DNA from: Streptomyces ferrugineus
GTDB taxonomy: Bacteria; Actinomycetota; Actinomycetes; Streptomycetales; Streptomycetaceae
NCBI RefSeq assembly: GCF_015160855.1
Contig: NZ_CP063373.1
Coordinates: forward strand, 2,480,001-2,544,000
Reading direction: 5' to 3'
Length of the DNA stretch: 64,000 bases
Shown in pieces: positions 45,348 to 55,419 of this stretch. The notes below the pieces were generated by a model. The model saw nothing but the letters and a program-made list of their open reading frames with translations, was not told where the DNA came from and made no database searches. Position numbers and translations under genes: made by a program. Positions within the stretch are counted from its first letter, which is position 1. Every line of letters starts with the position of its first letter.

Positions 45348-46484
45348 ATGCCGTTGACCCCCGAGGACGTGCGGAACAAGCAGTTCACGACCGTCCGCCT
45401 CCGAGAAGGCTATGACGAGGACGAGGTCGATGCCTTCCTCGATGAGGTCGAAGCCGAACTGACCCGCCTGCTCCGCGAGAACGAGGACCTGCGCGCCAAG
45501 CTGGCCGCTGCCACGCGCGCTGCTGCGCAGAACCAGCAGAACATGCGCAAGCCGCCGGAGGGTCCCGGCGGCGGCCCGCAGGACCAGCAGCAGGGCGGCA
45601 TGCCGCAGCAGGGCATGCGCGGTCCCGGGGCTCCCGTCCCCGCCGGGATATCGGGCCCGCCGCAGCAGCAGATGGGTGGCCCCATGGGTGGTCCGCCCCA
45701 GCTGCCGAGCGGTGCCCCGCAGCTGCCCGCCGGTCCCGGCGGTCAGGGTGGCCCGCAGGGTCCCGGTCCGATGGGCCAGGGTCCGGGGCCGATGGGCCAG
45801 CCCCCCATGCAGCAGATGGGCGGCCCCATGGGCGGTCCGATGGGTGGCCCGATGGGCGGTCCCGGTCAGGGCGGCCCCGGTGGCGACAGCGCCGCGCGCG
45901 TTCTGTCGCTCGCCCAGCAGACCGCCGACCAGGCGATCGCCGAGGCCCGTTCCGAGGCCAACAAGATCGTCGGCGAGGCGCGTTCGCGCGCCGAGGGTCT
46001 CGAGCGTGACGCCCGTGCCAAGGCTGACGCCCTGGAGCGGGACGCGCAGGAGAAGCACCGCGTCGCGATGGGCTCCCTGGAGTCCGCCCGCGCCACGCTG
46101 GAGCGCAAGGTCGAGGACCTGCGCGGCTTCGAGCGCGAGTACCGCACGCGGTTGAAGTCCTACCTCGAGTCCCAGCTGCGCCAGCTGGAGACCCAGGCGG
46201 ACGACTCGCTCGCCCCGCCGCGCACCCCTGCCACGGCGTCCCTCCCGCCGTCCCCGGCGCCCTCCATGGCACCGGCCGGCGCGAGCGCCCCGTCGTACGG
46301 GGGCGGCAACCAGACGATGGGTGGCGCCCCGTCCCCGGCTGCGCCGTCCTACGGCGGTCAGCAGCAGATGTCCCCGGCGATGACCCAGCCGATGGCGCCG
46401 GTGCGTCCGCAGGGCGGCCCGTCCCCGATGGGTCAGGCTCCCTCGCCGATGCGCGGGTTCCTCATCGACGAGGACGACAACTGA
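45348..46484 (+). CDS. divIVA: DivIVA/Wag31 polar growth protein
   Basis: This 378-aa coiled-coil protein marks and directs hyphal tip growth in Streptomyces, where it is essential. The N-terminal lipid-binding domain ([21 protein letters not shown]) is followed by a first coiled coil, a long Gly/Pro/Gln/Met linker (about residues 75-180) with tandem GGPM repeats, a second coiled coil (about 183-280) and another PQG-rich tail ending [10 protein letters not shown]. The start has a GAGGTGA site. It ends the cluster ahead of a strong terminator. The kinase AfsK modifies DivIVA in S. coelicolor. Confidence 0.97.
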   Translation: MPLTPEDVRNKQFTTVRLREGYDEDEVDAFLDEVEAELTRLLRENEDLRAKLAAATRAAAQNQQNMRKPPEGPGGGPQDQQQGGMPQQGMRGPGAPVPAGISGPPQQQMGGPMGGPPQLPSGAPQLPAGPGGQGGPQGPGPMGQGPGPMGQPPMQQMGGPMGGPMGGPMGGPGQGGPGGDSAARVLSLAQQTADQAIAEARSEANKIVGEARSRAEGLERDARAKADALERDAQEKHRVAMGSLESARATLERKVEDLRGFEREYRTRLKSYLESQLRQLETQADDSLAPPRTPATASLPPSPAPSMAPAGASAPSYGGGNQTMGGAPSPAAPSYGGQQQMSPAMTQPMAPVRPQGGPSPMGQAPSPMRGFLIDEDDN

Positions 46485-46519
46485 CGGTTGGTAGTACGCC
46501 GTAGGCGTCGGCAGCGTTC

Positions 46520-46560
46520 AGGGCGGGGCCCCGGATTTCGATCCGGGGCCCCGCCCTTTT
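46520..46560 (+). terminator. Strong terminator at the end of the dcw cluster
   Basis: A 17-bp perfect stem (46520-46536 with 46541-46557) is closed by a TTCG tetraloop and followed by TTTT. It lies 36 nt past the divIVA stop. Confidence 0.92.
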
Positions 46561-46629
46561 GCTACGCGTGTTCATGTCTTATGCCGACTGTGTTCGGTTG
46601 TGGGGGCAGTTGTGCGTGGGTACACAACG

Positions 46630-46677
46630 CCGAAGGCCCGGGACCACCAAGATTTTTTGGCGGGCCCGGGCCTTCGG
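46630..46677 (-). terminator. Terminator of ileS
   Basis: CCGAAGGCCCGGG (46630-46642) pairs with CCCGGGCCTTCGG (46665-46677), a 13-bp perfect stem whose 22-nt loop carries a T run. It lies 7 nt beyond the ileS stop codon. Confidence 0.8.
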
Positions 46678-46684
46678 TCCTCGG

Positions 46685-49600
46685 TTACGCCTTGCGCAGG
46701 CGGAACGTCAGGGTCAGACCCTCGTCCGTGAACGCGGAGCCGTAGGTGTCGTCCGCCTCGCCCTGGGCGAAGTCCGTCGCCAGGACCTCGTCGGAGACCA
46801 GACCGGCGTGCTCGGACAGGGCCGCGATCACCGCCGGGTCCGTCGCCGTCCACCGCAGGGCGATCCGGTCGGCCACGTCCAGGCCGCTGTTCTTGCGGGC
46901 CTCCTGGATCAGGCGGATCGCGTCCCGGGCCAGGCCAGCACGGCGCAGCTCCTCCGTGATCTCCAGGTCCAGGGCGACCGTGGCACCCGAGTCGGACGCC
47001 ACCGACCAGCCCTCGCGCGGGGTCTCCGTGATGATCACCTCGTCCGGCGCGAGCGTGATCGTCTCACCGTCGACCTCCACCGACGCCGTGCCCTCGCGCA
47101 GGGCCAGGGACAGCGCCGCCGCGTCCGCGCCCGCGACGGCCTTCGCCACGTCCTGGACGCGCTTGCCGAAGCGCTTGCCCAGGGCGCGGAAGTTGGCCTT
47201 GGCGGTGGTGTCCACCAGGCTGCCGCCCACCTCGGACAGGGACGCCAGCGACGAGACGTTCAGCTCCTCGGTGATCTGCGTGTGCAGCTCGGGGTCGAGG
47301 GTGGCGAAGCCCGCGGCGGCCACCAGGGCACGGGACAGCGGCTGACGGGTCTTGACGCCCGACTCCGCGCGCGTGGCGCGGCCCAGCTCGACCAGCCGGC
47401 GGACCAGGACCATCTGCGTGGACAGCTCCGGGTTGATCGCCGACAGGTCCGCCTCCGGCCAGGAGGCCAGGTGCACCGACTCCGGGGCGCCGGGGGTCAC
47501 CGGCACGATCAGGTCCTGCCAGACCCGCTCGGTGATGAACGGGGTCAGCGGGGCCATCAGCTTGGTGACCGTCTCGACGACCTCGTGCAGGGTGCGCAGC
47601 GCCGCCTTGTCGCCCTGCCAGAAGCGGCGGCGCGAGCGGCGGACGTACCAGTTCGACAGGTCGTCGACGAACGCCGAGAGCAGCTTGCCGGCGCGCTGGG
47701 TGTCGTACGCGTCCAGCGCCTGTGTGACCTGGTCGGTGAGCGCGTGCAGTTCGGACAGCAGCCAGCGGTCCAGGACCGGGCGGTCGGCCGGGGCCGGGTC
47801 CGCCTCGGACGGCGCCCAGTTCGACGTACGGGCGTACAGGGCCTGGAAGGCGACCGTGTTCCAGTAGGTGAGCAGGGTCTTGCGCACGACCTCCTGGATC
47901 GTGCCGTGCCCCACGCGGCGTGCCGCCCATGGGGAGCCGCCGGCCGCCATGAACCAGCGCACCGCGTCCGCGCCGTGCTGATCCATCAGCGGGATCGGCT
48001 GCAGGATGTTGCCCAGGTGCTTGGACATCTTGCGGCCGTCCTCGGCGAGGATGTGGCCGAGGCAGACGACGTTCTCGTACGACGACTTGTCGAAGACCAG
48101 GGTCCCGACCGCCATCAGGGTGTAGAACCAGCCGCGGGTCTGGTCGATGGCCTCGCTGATGAACTGCGCGGGGTAGCGGCTCTCGAACAGCTCCTTGTTC
48201 TTGTACGGGTAGCCCCACTGCGCGAACGGCATCGAGCCCGAGTCGTACCAGGCGTCGATGACCTCCGGCACGCGTGTGGCCGTCTTGGCGCACTGCGGGC
48301 AGTCGAAGGTGACGTCGTCGATGTACGGGCGGTGCGGGTCCAGGCCGGACTGGTCGGTGCCGGTCAGCTCGGTGAGCTCCGCGCGGGAGCCGACGCAGGT
48401 GAGGTGGTCGTCCTCGCAGCGCCAGATCGGCAGCGGGCTGCCCCAGTAGCGGTTGCGGGACAGCGCCCAGTCGATGTTGTTGTTCAGCCAGTCGCCGTAC
48501 CGGCCGTGCTTGACCGTCTCCGGGAACCAGTTGGTGTCCTCGTTCTCCTGGAGGAGGCGGTCCTTGATGGCGGTGGTGCGGATGTACCAGGACGGCTGCG
48601 CGTAGTAGAGGAGCGCGGTGTGGCAGCGCCAGCAGTGCGGGTAGCTGTGCTCGTACGGCGTGTGCCGGAAGAGCAGACCGCGCTGCTGGAGGTCCTCGGT
48701 GAGCTTTTCGTCCGCCTTCTTGAAGAAGACGCCGCCGACCAGGGGGACGTCCTCCTCGAAGGTGCCGTCCGGGCGGACCGGGTTCACCACGGGCAGGCCG
48801 TACGCGCGGCAGACCTTGAGGTCGTCCTCACCGAACGCGGGGGACTGGTGGACCAGACCCGTGCCGTCCTCGGTGGTGACGTACTCGGCGTTGACCACGT
48901 AGTGGGCTTCCGCCGGGAACTCGACCAGCTCGAAGGGACGTTGGTACGTCCAGCGCTCCATCTCGGTGCCCGTGAAGGTCTGGCCGGTGGTCTCCCAGCC
49001 TTCGCCGAGGGCCTTGGCCACGAGCGGCTCGGCGACGACGAGCTTCTCCTCGCCGTTCGTCGCGACGACATAGGTGACCTCGGGGTGCGCGGCCACCGCC
49101 GTGTTGGAGACGAGGGTCCAGGGCGTGGTCGTCCACACCAGCAGCGCGGCCTCGCCGGCCAGCGGACCGGAGGTGAGCGGGAAACGGACGTACACCGAGG
49201 GATCGACGACCGTCTCGTAGCCCTGCGCCAGCTCGTGGTCGGACAGGCCGGTGCCGCAGCGCGGACACCAGGGGGCGACGCGGTGGTCCTGGACCAGCAG
49301 GCCCTTGTTGAAGATCTCCTTCAGCGACCACCAGACGGACTCGATGTACTCGGGCTCCATCGTGACGTAGGCGTCGTCGAGGTCGACCCAGTAGCCCATG
49401 CGGGTCGTCAGGTCCGAGAAGGCGTCGGTGTGGCGCAGCACGGACTCGCGGCACTTGGCGTTGAACTCGGCGATGCCGTACGCCTCGATGTCCTTCTTGC
49501 CGCTGAAGCCGAGCTCCTTCTCGACCGCCAGCTCCACCGGCAGCCCGTGGCAGTCCCAGCCGGCCTTGCGGGCCACGTGGTAGCCGCGCATGGTGCGGAA

Positions 49601-49822
49601 GCGGGGGAACACGTCCTTGAAGACGCGGGCCTCGATGTGGTGGGCGCCGGGCATGCCGTTGGCGGTGGGCGGGCCCTCGTAGAACACCCACTCGGGGCGG
49701 CCCTCGGACTGCTCCAGGCTCTTGGCGAAGATCTTCTGCTCGCGCCAGAAGTCGAGCACGGCGTGCTCGAGGGCGGACAGGTCGACCTGGGCGGGCACCT
49801 GGCGGTACGTCGGCGTTGTCAT
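46685..49822 (-). CDS. ileS: Isoleucyl-tRNA synthetase, eukaryote-like type
   Basis: This 1,045-aa class I synthetase charges tRNA-Ile. The HIGH-type motif is GPPTANGMPGAHH (about residues 49-61), a form typical of eukaryote-like (type 2) IleRS that are commonly resistant to mupirocin; the second motif is DGRKMSKHLGN. The editing domain contains VWTTTPWTLVSNTA. The protein ends in an anticodon-binding and C-terminal domain. The ATG at 49822 has GGAGGAA eight nt upstream, inside a T-box leader that controls it. The last residues FRLRKA match the family end. Confidence 0.96.
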   Translation of the reverse strand: MTTPTYRQVPAQVDLSALEHAVLDFWREQKIFAKSLEQSEGRPEWVFYEGPPTANGMPGAHHIEARVFKDVFPRFRTMRGYHVARKAGWDCHGLPVELAVEKELGFSGKKDIEAYGIAEFNAKCRESVLRHTDAFSDLTTRMGYWVDLDDAYVTMEPEYIESVWWSLKEIFNKGLLVQDHRVAPWCPRCGTGLSDHELAQGYETVVDPSVYVRFPLTSGPLAGEAALLVWTTTPWTLVSNTAVAAHPEVTYVVATNGEEKLVVAEPLVAKALGEGWETTGQTFTGTEMERWTYQRPFELVEFPAEAHYVVNAEYVTTEDGTGLVHQSPAFGEDDLKVCRAYGLPVVNPVRPDGTFEEDVPLVGGVFFKKADEKLTEDLQQRGLLFRHTPYEHSYPHCWRCHTALLYYAQPSWYIRTTAIKDRLLQENEDTNWFPETVKHGRYGDWLNNNIDWALSRNRYWGSPLPIWRCEDDHLTCVGSRAELTELTGTDQSGLDPHRPYIDDVTFDCPQCAKTATRVPEVIDAWYDSGSMPFAQWGYPYKNKELFESRYPAQFISEAIDQTRGWFYTLMAVGTLVFDKSSYENVVCLGHILAEDGRKMSKHLGNILQPIPLMDQHGADAVRWFMAAGGSPWAARRVGHGTIQEVVRKTLLTYWNTVAFQALYARTSNWAPSEADPAPADRPVLDRWLLSELHALTDQVTQALDAYDTQRAGKLLSAFVDDLSNWYVRRSRRRFWQGDKAALRTLHEVVETVTKLMAPLTPFITERVWQDLIVPVTPGAPESVHLASWPEADLSAINPELSTQMVLVRRLVELGRATRAESGVKTRQPLSRALVAAAGFATLDPELHTQITEELNVSSLASLSEVGGSLVDTTAKANFRALGKRFGKRVQDVAKAVAGADAAALSLALREGTASVEVDGETITLAPDEVIITETPREGWSVASDSGATVALDLEITEELRRAGLARDAIRLIQEARKNSGLDVADRIALRWTATDPAVIAALSEHAGLVSDEVLATDFAQGEADDTYGSAFTDEGLTLTFRLRKA

Positions 49823-50119
49823 CAGCGAGCTTCCTCCGGCGGACTTGCTGCCTTCCGTCCGGAGGGACGAGAGCCGATCTTGCCTTGCGCCGGTTTCGAC
49901 GCGCTCCCGCGGTACCACCCTCCTTGGCCCTCCGACGCGGGGTGTGCGTCGGCGAGCCCCCTCATTGGGGTCGCGATACCGGTTCTACTGGCCTTGCGAA
50001 GGCTTTCTTCCGGCGGCTCCGGGGTGATCTTCACGTCGCGCTCGCCCCCGGGCTCCCACCGTCCCCGGGTCGCTCTGGGCTGCGTACGCCGCTACTCGTC
50101 CCCATCCACGCTTTTCGCT
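49823..50119 (-). ncRNA. T-box leader of ileS, translational type
   Basis: On the minus strand the T-box core GGAGGGTGGTACCGCGG lies at 49907-49923, and an ATC that could be the specifier is at 50026-50028. After the core, CCTCCGG (on the minus strand, 49859-49865) can pair with the CCGGAGG ribosome site (49833-49839), so uncharged tRNA-Ile would free translation rather than antitermination. A TACACT -10-like hexamer at 50126-50131 suggests transcription starts near 50119. Confidence 0.9.
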
Positions 50120-50416
50120 GCGCCCAGTGTACGGCGCCCCGCGGACAGCGGCCGACCGGTTTTTTCTGGGCGCGGGGGCGGGGATCGGGTTCGGACCGCG
50201 GTGACCCGAATGGTGCGGTGCCGGTGTTCGGAATCTGGGACGTCCGGCTCGGCGGCATACCCGGCGGGGAGCTGGGCACAACGGATGCAGGTCTGCCGCG
50301 CGGCATGCGCGAGGCGGGCGAATCGGGCGGTGTGCCCCGTTGCCGCGGGACTCAAGTCGATTTATCGTCCCAGCACGATTCGCGAGCAAGATCACAATAT
50401 GTGAAGGGGCCGCGGC
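50120..50416. other. Region between the ileS promoter and the zinc-finger gene
   Basis: No gene is called. It holds the ileS promoter (minus strand) and the plus-strand promoter of the next gene. The latter has a perfect 13-bp palindrome TCACA-ATA-TGTGA at 50392-50404, just 13 nt before the ATG. Confidence 0.5.
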
Positions 50417-51598
50417 ATGGTGGCGAAGAAGACCGCCGTACGGCAGTCGGCGTCGAGCAGATCCACACATGCGGATGCCTCCGGCGGTGCGGCCAAGGAT
50501 GTGAGCGGGAAGAAGAGTGCGCAGGGGGGTTCTGCGGGGGCGCGGGGAAAGAAGCCGGTGAAGACGGTGCGGGGGGCCGCCGATCCGTCGGAGAAGAGGA
50601 CCGGGAAGAAGGCGGCGGCGAAGAAGGCGGGAGCGAGGAAGGCGACGGAATCGGCCACCGGGACGGCCGGGAAAGCGGCGGGCGCTGTCGGGACCTCGGC
50701 TCCCAGGCCGGCCGGCGGGAAGGCGGCCGTATCGAAGACCGCGGCCAAGAAGGGCGCCACCGAAAAGGCCGGGTCCAAGAAGGCGACGGCGGCCAAGAAG
50801 GCTCCTTCGAAGAAGGCGGCCGAGGGGACGGCGGCGAAGAAGGCGCCCGCCAAGAAGGCGGTGGCGAAGAAGACGGCGTCCAAGAAGGCGGTGGCGAAGA
50901 AGACGGCAGCCAAGAAGACAGCGGCCGAGAAGCCCGCCAAGGCAGCGGCCAAGGGCAGCGCGACCAAGAAGGCCGTGGCGAAGGAAAGTGCCGCCAAGAA
51001 GAGCGCGGCCAAGCGGAGCGTGGGCGCGCAGGGTGCGGCCGGGAAAGGCGCGGTCGCGCGGAGCAGGGTCAAGAAGGTGGGCGCGGCGCAGGCCGCGGAG
51101 CAGACAGGAGCCACGACGGTGGTTGCGAAGAAGACCCCTGGCACGGCCACGGCGGCGAAGACCGCCGTTCCCAAGGCACGACTCGCCGCGGCGGTGGAGC
51201 CCGGCGAGCTCGCGGTGCGCCCCGGTGAGGACCCCTGGACCCCTGAGGAGGCCGAGGAGGCACGGGCCGAGCTGATGGCCGAGATGACGCGGCTGCGCGA
51301 CGAGATCACGTCCTCCGAGCAGTCCCTCGCCGGTCTGATGCGGGACTCCGGGGACGGCGCGGGCGACGACCAGGCCGACACCGGCGCCAAGAACATCACG
51401 CGCGAGCACGAGCTGGCGCTCGCCGCCAACGCGCGCGAGATGCTCACCCAGACCGAGCGCGCCCTGGAGCGGCTCGACGCCGGCACCTACGGCCTGTGCG
51501 AGAACTGCGGCAATCCGATCGGCAAGGCCCGTATGCAGGCCTTCCCGCGCGCGACCCTGTGCGTGGAGTGCAAGCAGAAGCAGGAAAGGCGGTACTGA
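50417..51598 (+). CDS. H1-like Lys/Ala repeat protein fused to a DksA/TraR zinc finger
   Basis: This 393-aa protein joins two unlike parts. Residues about 1-270 are rich in KKA and AAKK repeats, similar to eukaryotic histone H1 tails and the Streptomyces HupS tail. Residues about 280-393 hold coiled-coil helices ([18 protein letters not shown]) and a C4 zinc finger, [17 protein letters not shown] with CVECK, of the DksA/TraR family. It should bind DNA or RNA polymerase, but its role is unknown. The ATG at 50417 has AAGGGG upstream and a palindrome in its promoter. Confidence 0.92.
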   Translation: MVAKKTAVRQSASSRSTHADASGGAAKDVSGKKSAQGGSAGARGKKPVKTVRGAADPSEKRTGKKAAAKKAGARKATESATGTAGKAAGAVGTSAPRPAGGKAAVSKTAAKKGATEKAGSKKATAAKKAPSKKAAEGTAAKKAPAKKAVAKKTASKKAVAKKTAAKKTAAEKPAKAAAKGSATKKAVAKESAAKKSAAKRSVGAQGAAGKGAVARSRVKKVGAAQAAEQTGATTVVAKKTPGTATAAKTAVPKARLAAAVEPGELAVRPGEDPWTPEEAEEARAELMAEMTRLRDEITSSEQSLAGLMRDSGDGAGDDQADTGAKNITREHELALAANAREMLTQTERALERLDAGTYGLCENCGNPIGKARMQAFPRATLCVECKQKQERRY

Positions 51599-51669
51599 CC
51601 GGTGGCCCCGGCGCCGGGGCTGGTGTCGTACTCTCGTCCTCAGTCAGGTACCTAGGTCGAGGGACTCAC

Positions 51670-52248
51670 GTGGCAGAGGCGGAGCGCATCATCGGTACGC
51701 CGGATACCCCAGAGCCGGCGGGAGCCGAGCCGGAGCAGTCCGACGCGCAGGCGAAGGGCGCCCGCAAGCGGCGGATCGCCGTGCTGTTCGGGGTCGCCGC
51801 GTTCGCGTACGCCCTCGACCTGGTCAGCAAGATGATCGTGGTCGCCAAGCTGGAGCACCACCCGCCCATCGAGATCATCGGGGACTGGCTGAGGTTCGAG
51901 GCGATCCGCAATGCGGGCGCGGCCTTCGGCTTCGGCGAGGCATTCACGATCATCTTCACGGTGATCGCGGCCGTCGTGATCGTGGTGATCGCCCGGCTCG
52001 CCCGCAAGCTGTACAGCCTGCCCTGGGCGATCGCGCTCGGCCTGCTGCTCGGCGGTGCCCTCGGCAATCTCACCGACCGGATCTTCCGCTCGCCGGGCGT
52101 CTTCGAGGGCGCGGTGGTGGACTTCATCGCGCCCAAGCACTTCGCCGTGTTCAACCTCGCCGACTCGGCGATCGTGTGCGGCGGCATCCTGATCGTGCTG
52201 CTGTCGTTCAAGGGACTGGACCCCGACGGCACCGTGCACAAGGACTGA
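51670..52248 (+). CDS. lspA: Lipoprotein signal peptidase II
   Basis: This 192-aa inner-membrane aspartyl protease removes the signal peptide from lipidated prolipoproteins. It has a charged N-terminal tail, four membrane helices and the two catalytic Asp motifs [10 protein letters not shown] and VFNLADSAI, plus the conserved [11 protein letters not shown] segment. The GTG at 51670 follows GAGGGA. It is longer at the N-terminus than the E. coli enzyme. RluD follows 51 nt downstream, a frequent pairing. Confidence 0.96.
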   Translation: MAEAERIIGTPDTPEPAGAEPEQSDAQAKGARKRRIAVLFGVAAFAYALDLVSKMIVVAKLEHHPPIEIIGDWLRFEAIRNAGAAFGFGEAFTIIFTVIAAVVIVVIARLARKLYSLPWAIALGLLLGGALGNLTDRIFRSPGVFEGAVVDFIAPKHFAVFNLADSAIVCGGILIVLLSFKGLDPDGTVHKD

Positions 52249-52299
52249 GGGACCGGGCTGGCGTACGGCGTTGTCGGACCCGTCCGGCATACTCGTCGG

Positions 52300-53244
52300 G
52301 TGAGCACGATTCCCGAGATCCGTACCCTGCCCGTGCCCGACGGCCTGGAGGGCGAGCGCGTCGACGCCGCCATCTCCCGCATGTTCGGCTTCTCCCGGAC
52401 CAAGGCGGCGGAGCTCGCCGCGGCGGGCAAGGTGCTGGTCGACGGCACGGTGGTCGGCAAGTCCGAGCGGGTGCGCGGCGGGGCCTGGCTGGAGGTCGAG
52501 ATGCCGGGCGCGCCCGCGCCGGTGCAGATCGTCGCCGAGCCCGTCGAGGGCATGGAGATCGTGCACGACGACGATGACGTGGTCGTGATCGTCAAGCCGG
52601 TCGGCGTCGCCGCGCATCCGAGCCCCGGCTGGTCCGGGCCGACGGTCATCGGCGGGCTGGCCGCCGCCGGGTACCGGATCTCGACGTCCGGGGCCGCCGA
52701 GCGCCAGGGCATCGTGCACCGGCTCGACGTGGGCACCTCCGGACTGATGGTCGTCGCCAAGTCCGAGTACGCGTACACGTCGCTCAAGCGCCAGTTCAAG
52801 GAGCGCACGGTCGACAAGCGGTACCACACGCTCGTCCAGGGGCACCCCGACCCGACCAGCGGCACCATCGACGCGCCCATCGGCCGCCACCCCAACCACG
52901 ACTACAAGTGGGCGGTCACGGCCGACGGCAAGCCGTCGATCACGCACTACGACCTCATCGAGGCGTTCCGCGCGGCCTCGCTGCTCGATGTGAAGCTGGA
53001 GACCGGCCGCACCCACCAGATCCGCGTCCACATGGCCGCCCACCGGCACCCCTGCGTCGGCGACCTCACCTACGGCGCCGACCCGACGCTCGCCAAGCGG
53101 CTCCGTCTGACCCGCCAGTGGCTGCACGCGGTGCGGCTCGGCTTCGAGCACCCGGGGGACGGGCAGTGGGCCGAGTTCGAGAGCGACTACCCCGCCGACC
53201 TGCAGAAGGCCCTCGACCAGGTCCGTGCGGAGACATGGGCATGA
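52300..53244 (+). CDS. RluD-type 23S rRNA pseudouridine synthase
   Basis: This 314-aa enzyme has an N-terminal S4 RNA-binding domain (about residues 16-75, [22 protein letters not shown]) and a RluA/RluD-type catalytic domain. The catalytic Asp is in [18 protein letters not shown] (about residue 144). It modifies large-subunit rRNA; the exact uridines cannot be told. The GTG at 52300 is the most plausible start. It overlaps the GNAT gene by ATGA. Confidence 0.93.
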   Translation: MSTIPEIRTLPVPDGLEGERVDAAISRMFGFSRTKAAELAAAGKVLVDGTVVGKSERVRGGAWLEVEMPGAPAPVQIVAEPVEGMEIVHDDDDVVVIVKPVGVAAHPSPGWSGPTVIGGLAAAGYRISTSGAAERQGIVHRLDVGTSGLMVVAKSEYAYTSLKRQFKERTVDKRYHTLVQGHPDPTSGTIDAPIGRHPNHDYKWAVTADGKPSITHYDLIEAFRAASLLDVKLETGRTHQIRVHMAAHRHPCVGDLTYGADPTLAKRLRLTRQWLHAVRLGFEHPGDGQWAEFESDYPADLQKALDQVRAETWA

Positions 53245-53708
53245 CCTCGCCGTACGTCGTGCGTGTCGCCGAGGACCCTGCCGACCGCGAGGCGTGCCTC
53301 GCGGTGCGCAAGGAGGTCTTCGTCGTCGAGCAGGGCGTCCCGCAGGAGATCGAGTACGACGCCCACGACACCGATGCCGTGCATGTGCTGGCGATCCGTG
53401 AGGACGGGGTGCCGCTGGGCACCGGGCGGCTGCTGTACGGCGAGGCGGCCGCGGCGAAGGCCGGCGGCGATCCCTCGGTGGGCTCGCTGGGACGGCTCGC
53501 CGTGCTCCGGACGGCCCGCGGCCTCGGCGTCGGGGTCGCCCTGGTGCGCGCCATCGAGGAGGCGGCACGCGCGCGTGGCCTCACCGCGGTGGACCTGCAT
53601 GCGCAGACGCATGCGCTGGGGTTCTACGAGCGGCTGGGGTATGTGGCGTACGGCCCGGAGTTCCCCGACGCGGGGATGCCGCACCGGGCGATGCGGCGCG
53701 CTCTGTAG
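53241..53708 (+). CDS. GNAT family N-acetyltransferase
   Basis: This 155-aa acetyltransferase has the acetyl-CoA loop [20 protein letters not shown] (about residue 83) and a C-terminal [21 protein letters not shown], typical of ElaA/YjcF-like members. The substrate is unknown. The ATG at 53241 overlaps the rluD stop by ATGA, and an in-frame ATG lies at 53235. It probably shares the lspA/rluD transcript. Confidence 0.92.
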   Translation: MTSPYVVRVAEDPADREACLAVRKEVFVVEQGVPQEIEYDAHDTDAVHVLAIREDGVPLGTGRLLYGEAAAAKAGGDPSVGSLGRLAVLRTARGLGVGVALVRAIEEAARARGLTAVDLHAQTHALGFYERLGYVAYGPEFPDAGMPHRAMRRAL

Positions 53709-53794
53709 CGGGGACCCGTAAGCCCTGGTGAGAGGGCCGGCGTGGCAGGCTTGAAGCCTGCCCTGTGGATGCCGATGTCACCGGAGCGCTGACC

Positions 53795-55381
53795 GTGGAT
53801 CAGTTGGCCCTGCTGTTCGCGCTGTTGCTCGGGGCCGTGGTCAGTGTCCCGGTGGGGGACCGGCTGGGATTGCCGGCGCCGGTGCTGATGACCCTGCTCG
53901 GGATCGCGCTCGCGCTGCTCGACTTCGTGCCGAACGTCGACGTTCCGCCGGATCTGATCCTTCCGCTGCTGTTGCCGCCACTGCTGTACGCGGCCGTACG
54001 GCGGACCTCCTGGCGCCAGTTCGCGGCGAATGTGCGGCCCATCCTGCTGCTGGCCGTGGCGCTGGTGTTCGTCACGACGATCTGCGTGGCCGCCGTCGCC
54101 CACGCCATCGTGCCGGGGCTGCCGCTCGCCGCCGCCGTGGCCCTGGGCGCGCTGGTGGCGCCGCCCGACCCGGTCGCCGCCACCGCCGTCGCCGGGCGAC
54201 TCGGGCTGCCGAGGCGCCTGGTGTCCATCCTGGAGGGCGAGGGCCTCTTCAACGACGTGACGGCCATCGTGCTGTACCACGTCGCGATCGCCGCCGCCGT
54301 GAGCGGCAGCTTCACCGCGTGGGAGGCGGGACTCGATCTCGTACTCTCCGCCGTCGTCGCGCTGGTGGTCGGGCTCGCCCTCGGATGGGGCGCCGACAAG
54401 CTGATGGACCTGCTGGGCGACCCCACCCTCCAGATCGGGCTCTCGCTGCTCGTGCCGTACGCCTCCTACGTGCTGGCCGAGGAGTTCCACGGCTCCGGTG
54501 TGCTCGCCGTGCTCGTCACCGCCCTGTTCCTCGCCGAGTACGCCACCGATGCCGACGACGTGCTGACGAGGCTCGCCGGGCACACCTTCTGGGACATCGT
54601 CGACACCCTCGTCACCGGCGTCGCATTCGGGCTGATCGGGCTCGAACTGCACAACGCGGTGCGCACGGCGTCCGGGCGCTGGGCCGAGATGCTCGGCTGG
54701 GCGGCCGCGGTGGTCGGTGTCGTCGTACTGGTGCGGCTGCTGTACCTGCTGCCGGCCACCTGGCTCACCAAGCGGATGCACGCCAGGCGGGACTACGACG
54801 AGGAGGTCCCGATGAGCTGGCGGGAGACCGTCGTGATGTGGTGGTCGGGGATGCGGGGCGTGGCGTCCGTGGCCCTGGCGCTGGCCATCCCGCTGGAGAC
54901 CGACTCGGGCGCGCCCTTCCCCGACCGCAACGAGATCGTGTTCATCGCGTTCGGGGTGATCATGGCGACGCTGGTGCTCCAGGGGCTGACCCTGCCGTGG
55001 CTGGTGAAGCGGCTCGGGGTGCGCACCGACAGCGCGCGCGAGAAGGAGTTCGAGAACCAGCTCGCGGTGCGCGCGGCGAAGGCGGCGAAGCGGCGGCTGA
55101 AGGAGATCGAGGCCGTCGAGGACCTGCCGGAGGAGCTGTCCGAGCAGATGCTGCGGCGGGCGTTCGAGATCGGGGTGCGGATCAGCCCGGACATGGGGGA
55201 GGAGGGGCGCAAGGAGGCCCAGCAGCAGCGGGTGCGGCGGCTCAGGCGGGTGCGGCGGATCCAGGGCGAGCTGCTCAGCGCGGCGCGCCACGAGGTGCTG
55301 GCGGCCCGCAGCGAGCCCGGGGCCGACCCGGAGGTGGTGGACCGGGTGCTGCGGCATTTGGACGTGCGCAGCCTGAAATGA
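53795..55381 (+). CDS. Na+/H+ antiporter (CPA1 type)
   Basis: This 528-aa transporter has 12 or so membrane helices and the CPA1 signatures ALVAPPDPVAATAVAGRLG and LEGEGLFNDVTAIVLY (the ND pair of the ion site), followed by a 110-residue basic and coiled-coil tail. It exchanges Na+ or K+ for H+ across the membrane. The GTG at 53795 (MDQLALLF) has GGAGCG upstream and is preferred to the GTG at 53765. Its stop overlaps nothing; the SDR starts 38 nt downstream. Confidence 0.93.
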   Translation: MDQLALLFALLLGAVVSVPVGDRLGLPAPVLMTLLGIALALLDFVPNVDVPPDLILPLLLPPLLYAAVRRTSWRQFAANVRPILLLAVALVFVTTICVAAVAHAIVPGLPLAAAVALGALVAPPDPVAATAVAGRLGLPRRLVSILEGEGLFNDVTAIVLYHVAIAAAVSGSFTAWEAGLDLVLSAVVALVVGLALGWGADKLMDLLGDPTLQIGLSLLVPYASYVLAEEFHGSGVLAVLVTALFLAEYATDADDVLTRLAGHTFWDIVDTLVTGVAFGLIGLELHNAVRTASGRWAEMLGWAAAVVGVVVLVRLLYLLPATWLTKRMHARRDYDEEVPMSWRETVVMWWSGMRGVASVALALAIPLETDSGAPFPDRNEIVFIAFGVIMATLVLQGLTLPWLVKRLGVRTDSAREKEFENQLAVRAAKAAKRRLKEIEAVEDLPEELSEQMLRRAFEIGVRISPDMGEEGRKEAQQQRVRRLRRVRRIQGELLSAARHEVLAARSEPGADPEVVDRVLRHLDVRSLK

Positions 55382-55419
55382 TCTCGCCCTCGGTGGCCGT
55401 CTCTTCGTACGATCTGATC

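Noticed and set aside
45640..45880. Tandem GGT/CCC-ATG repeats in divIVA considered as a CRISPR or minisatellite
   Set aside because: They are in-frame GGPM repeats within the Gly/Pro linker of DivIVA, without spacers of constant length.
46559..50404. Very long open frame antisense to ileS
   Set aside because: It is arginine/alanine/valine-rich noise caused by high GC at third codon positions of ileS. It has no recognisable domain and no ribosome site.
50800..51050. AAGAAGG-type repeats considered as a mobile or recombination element
   Set aside because: They encode Lys/Ala repeats of the H1-like tail and have no terminal inverted repeats or transposase.
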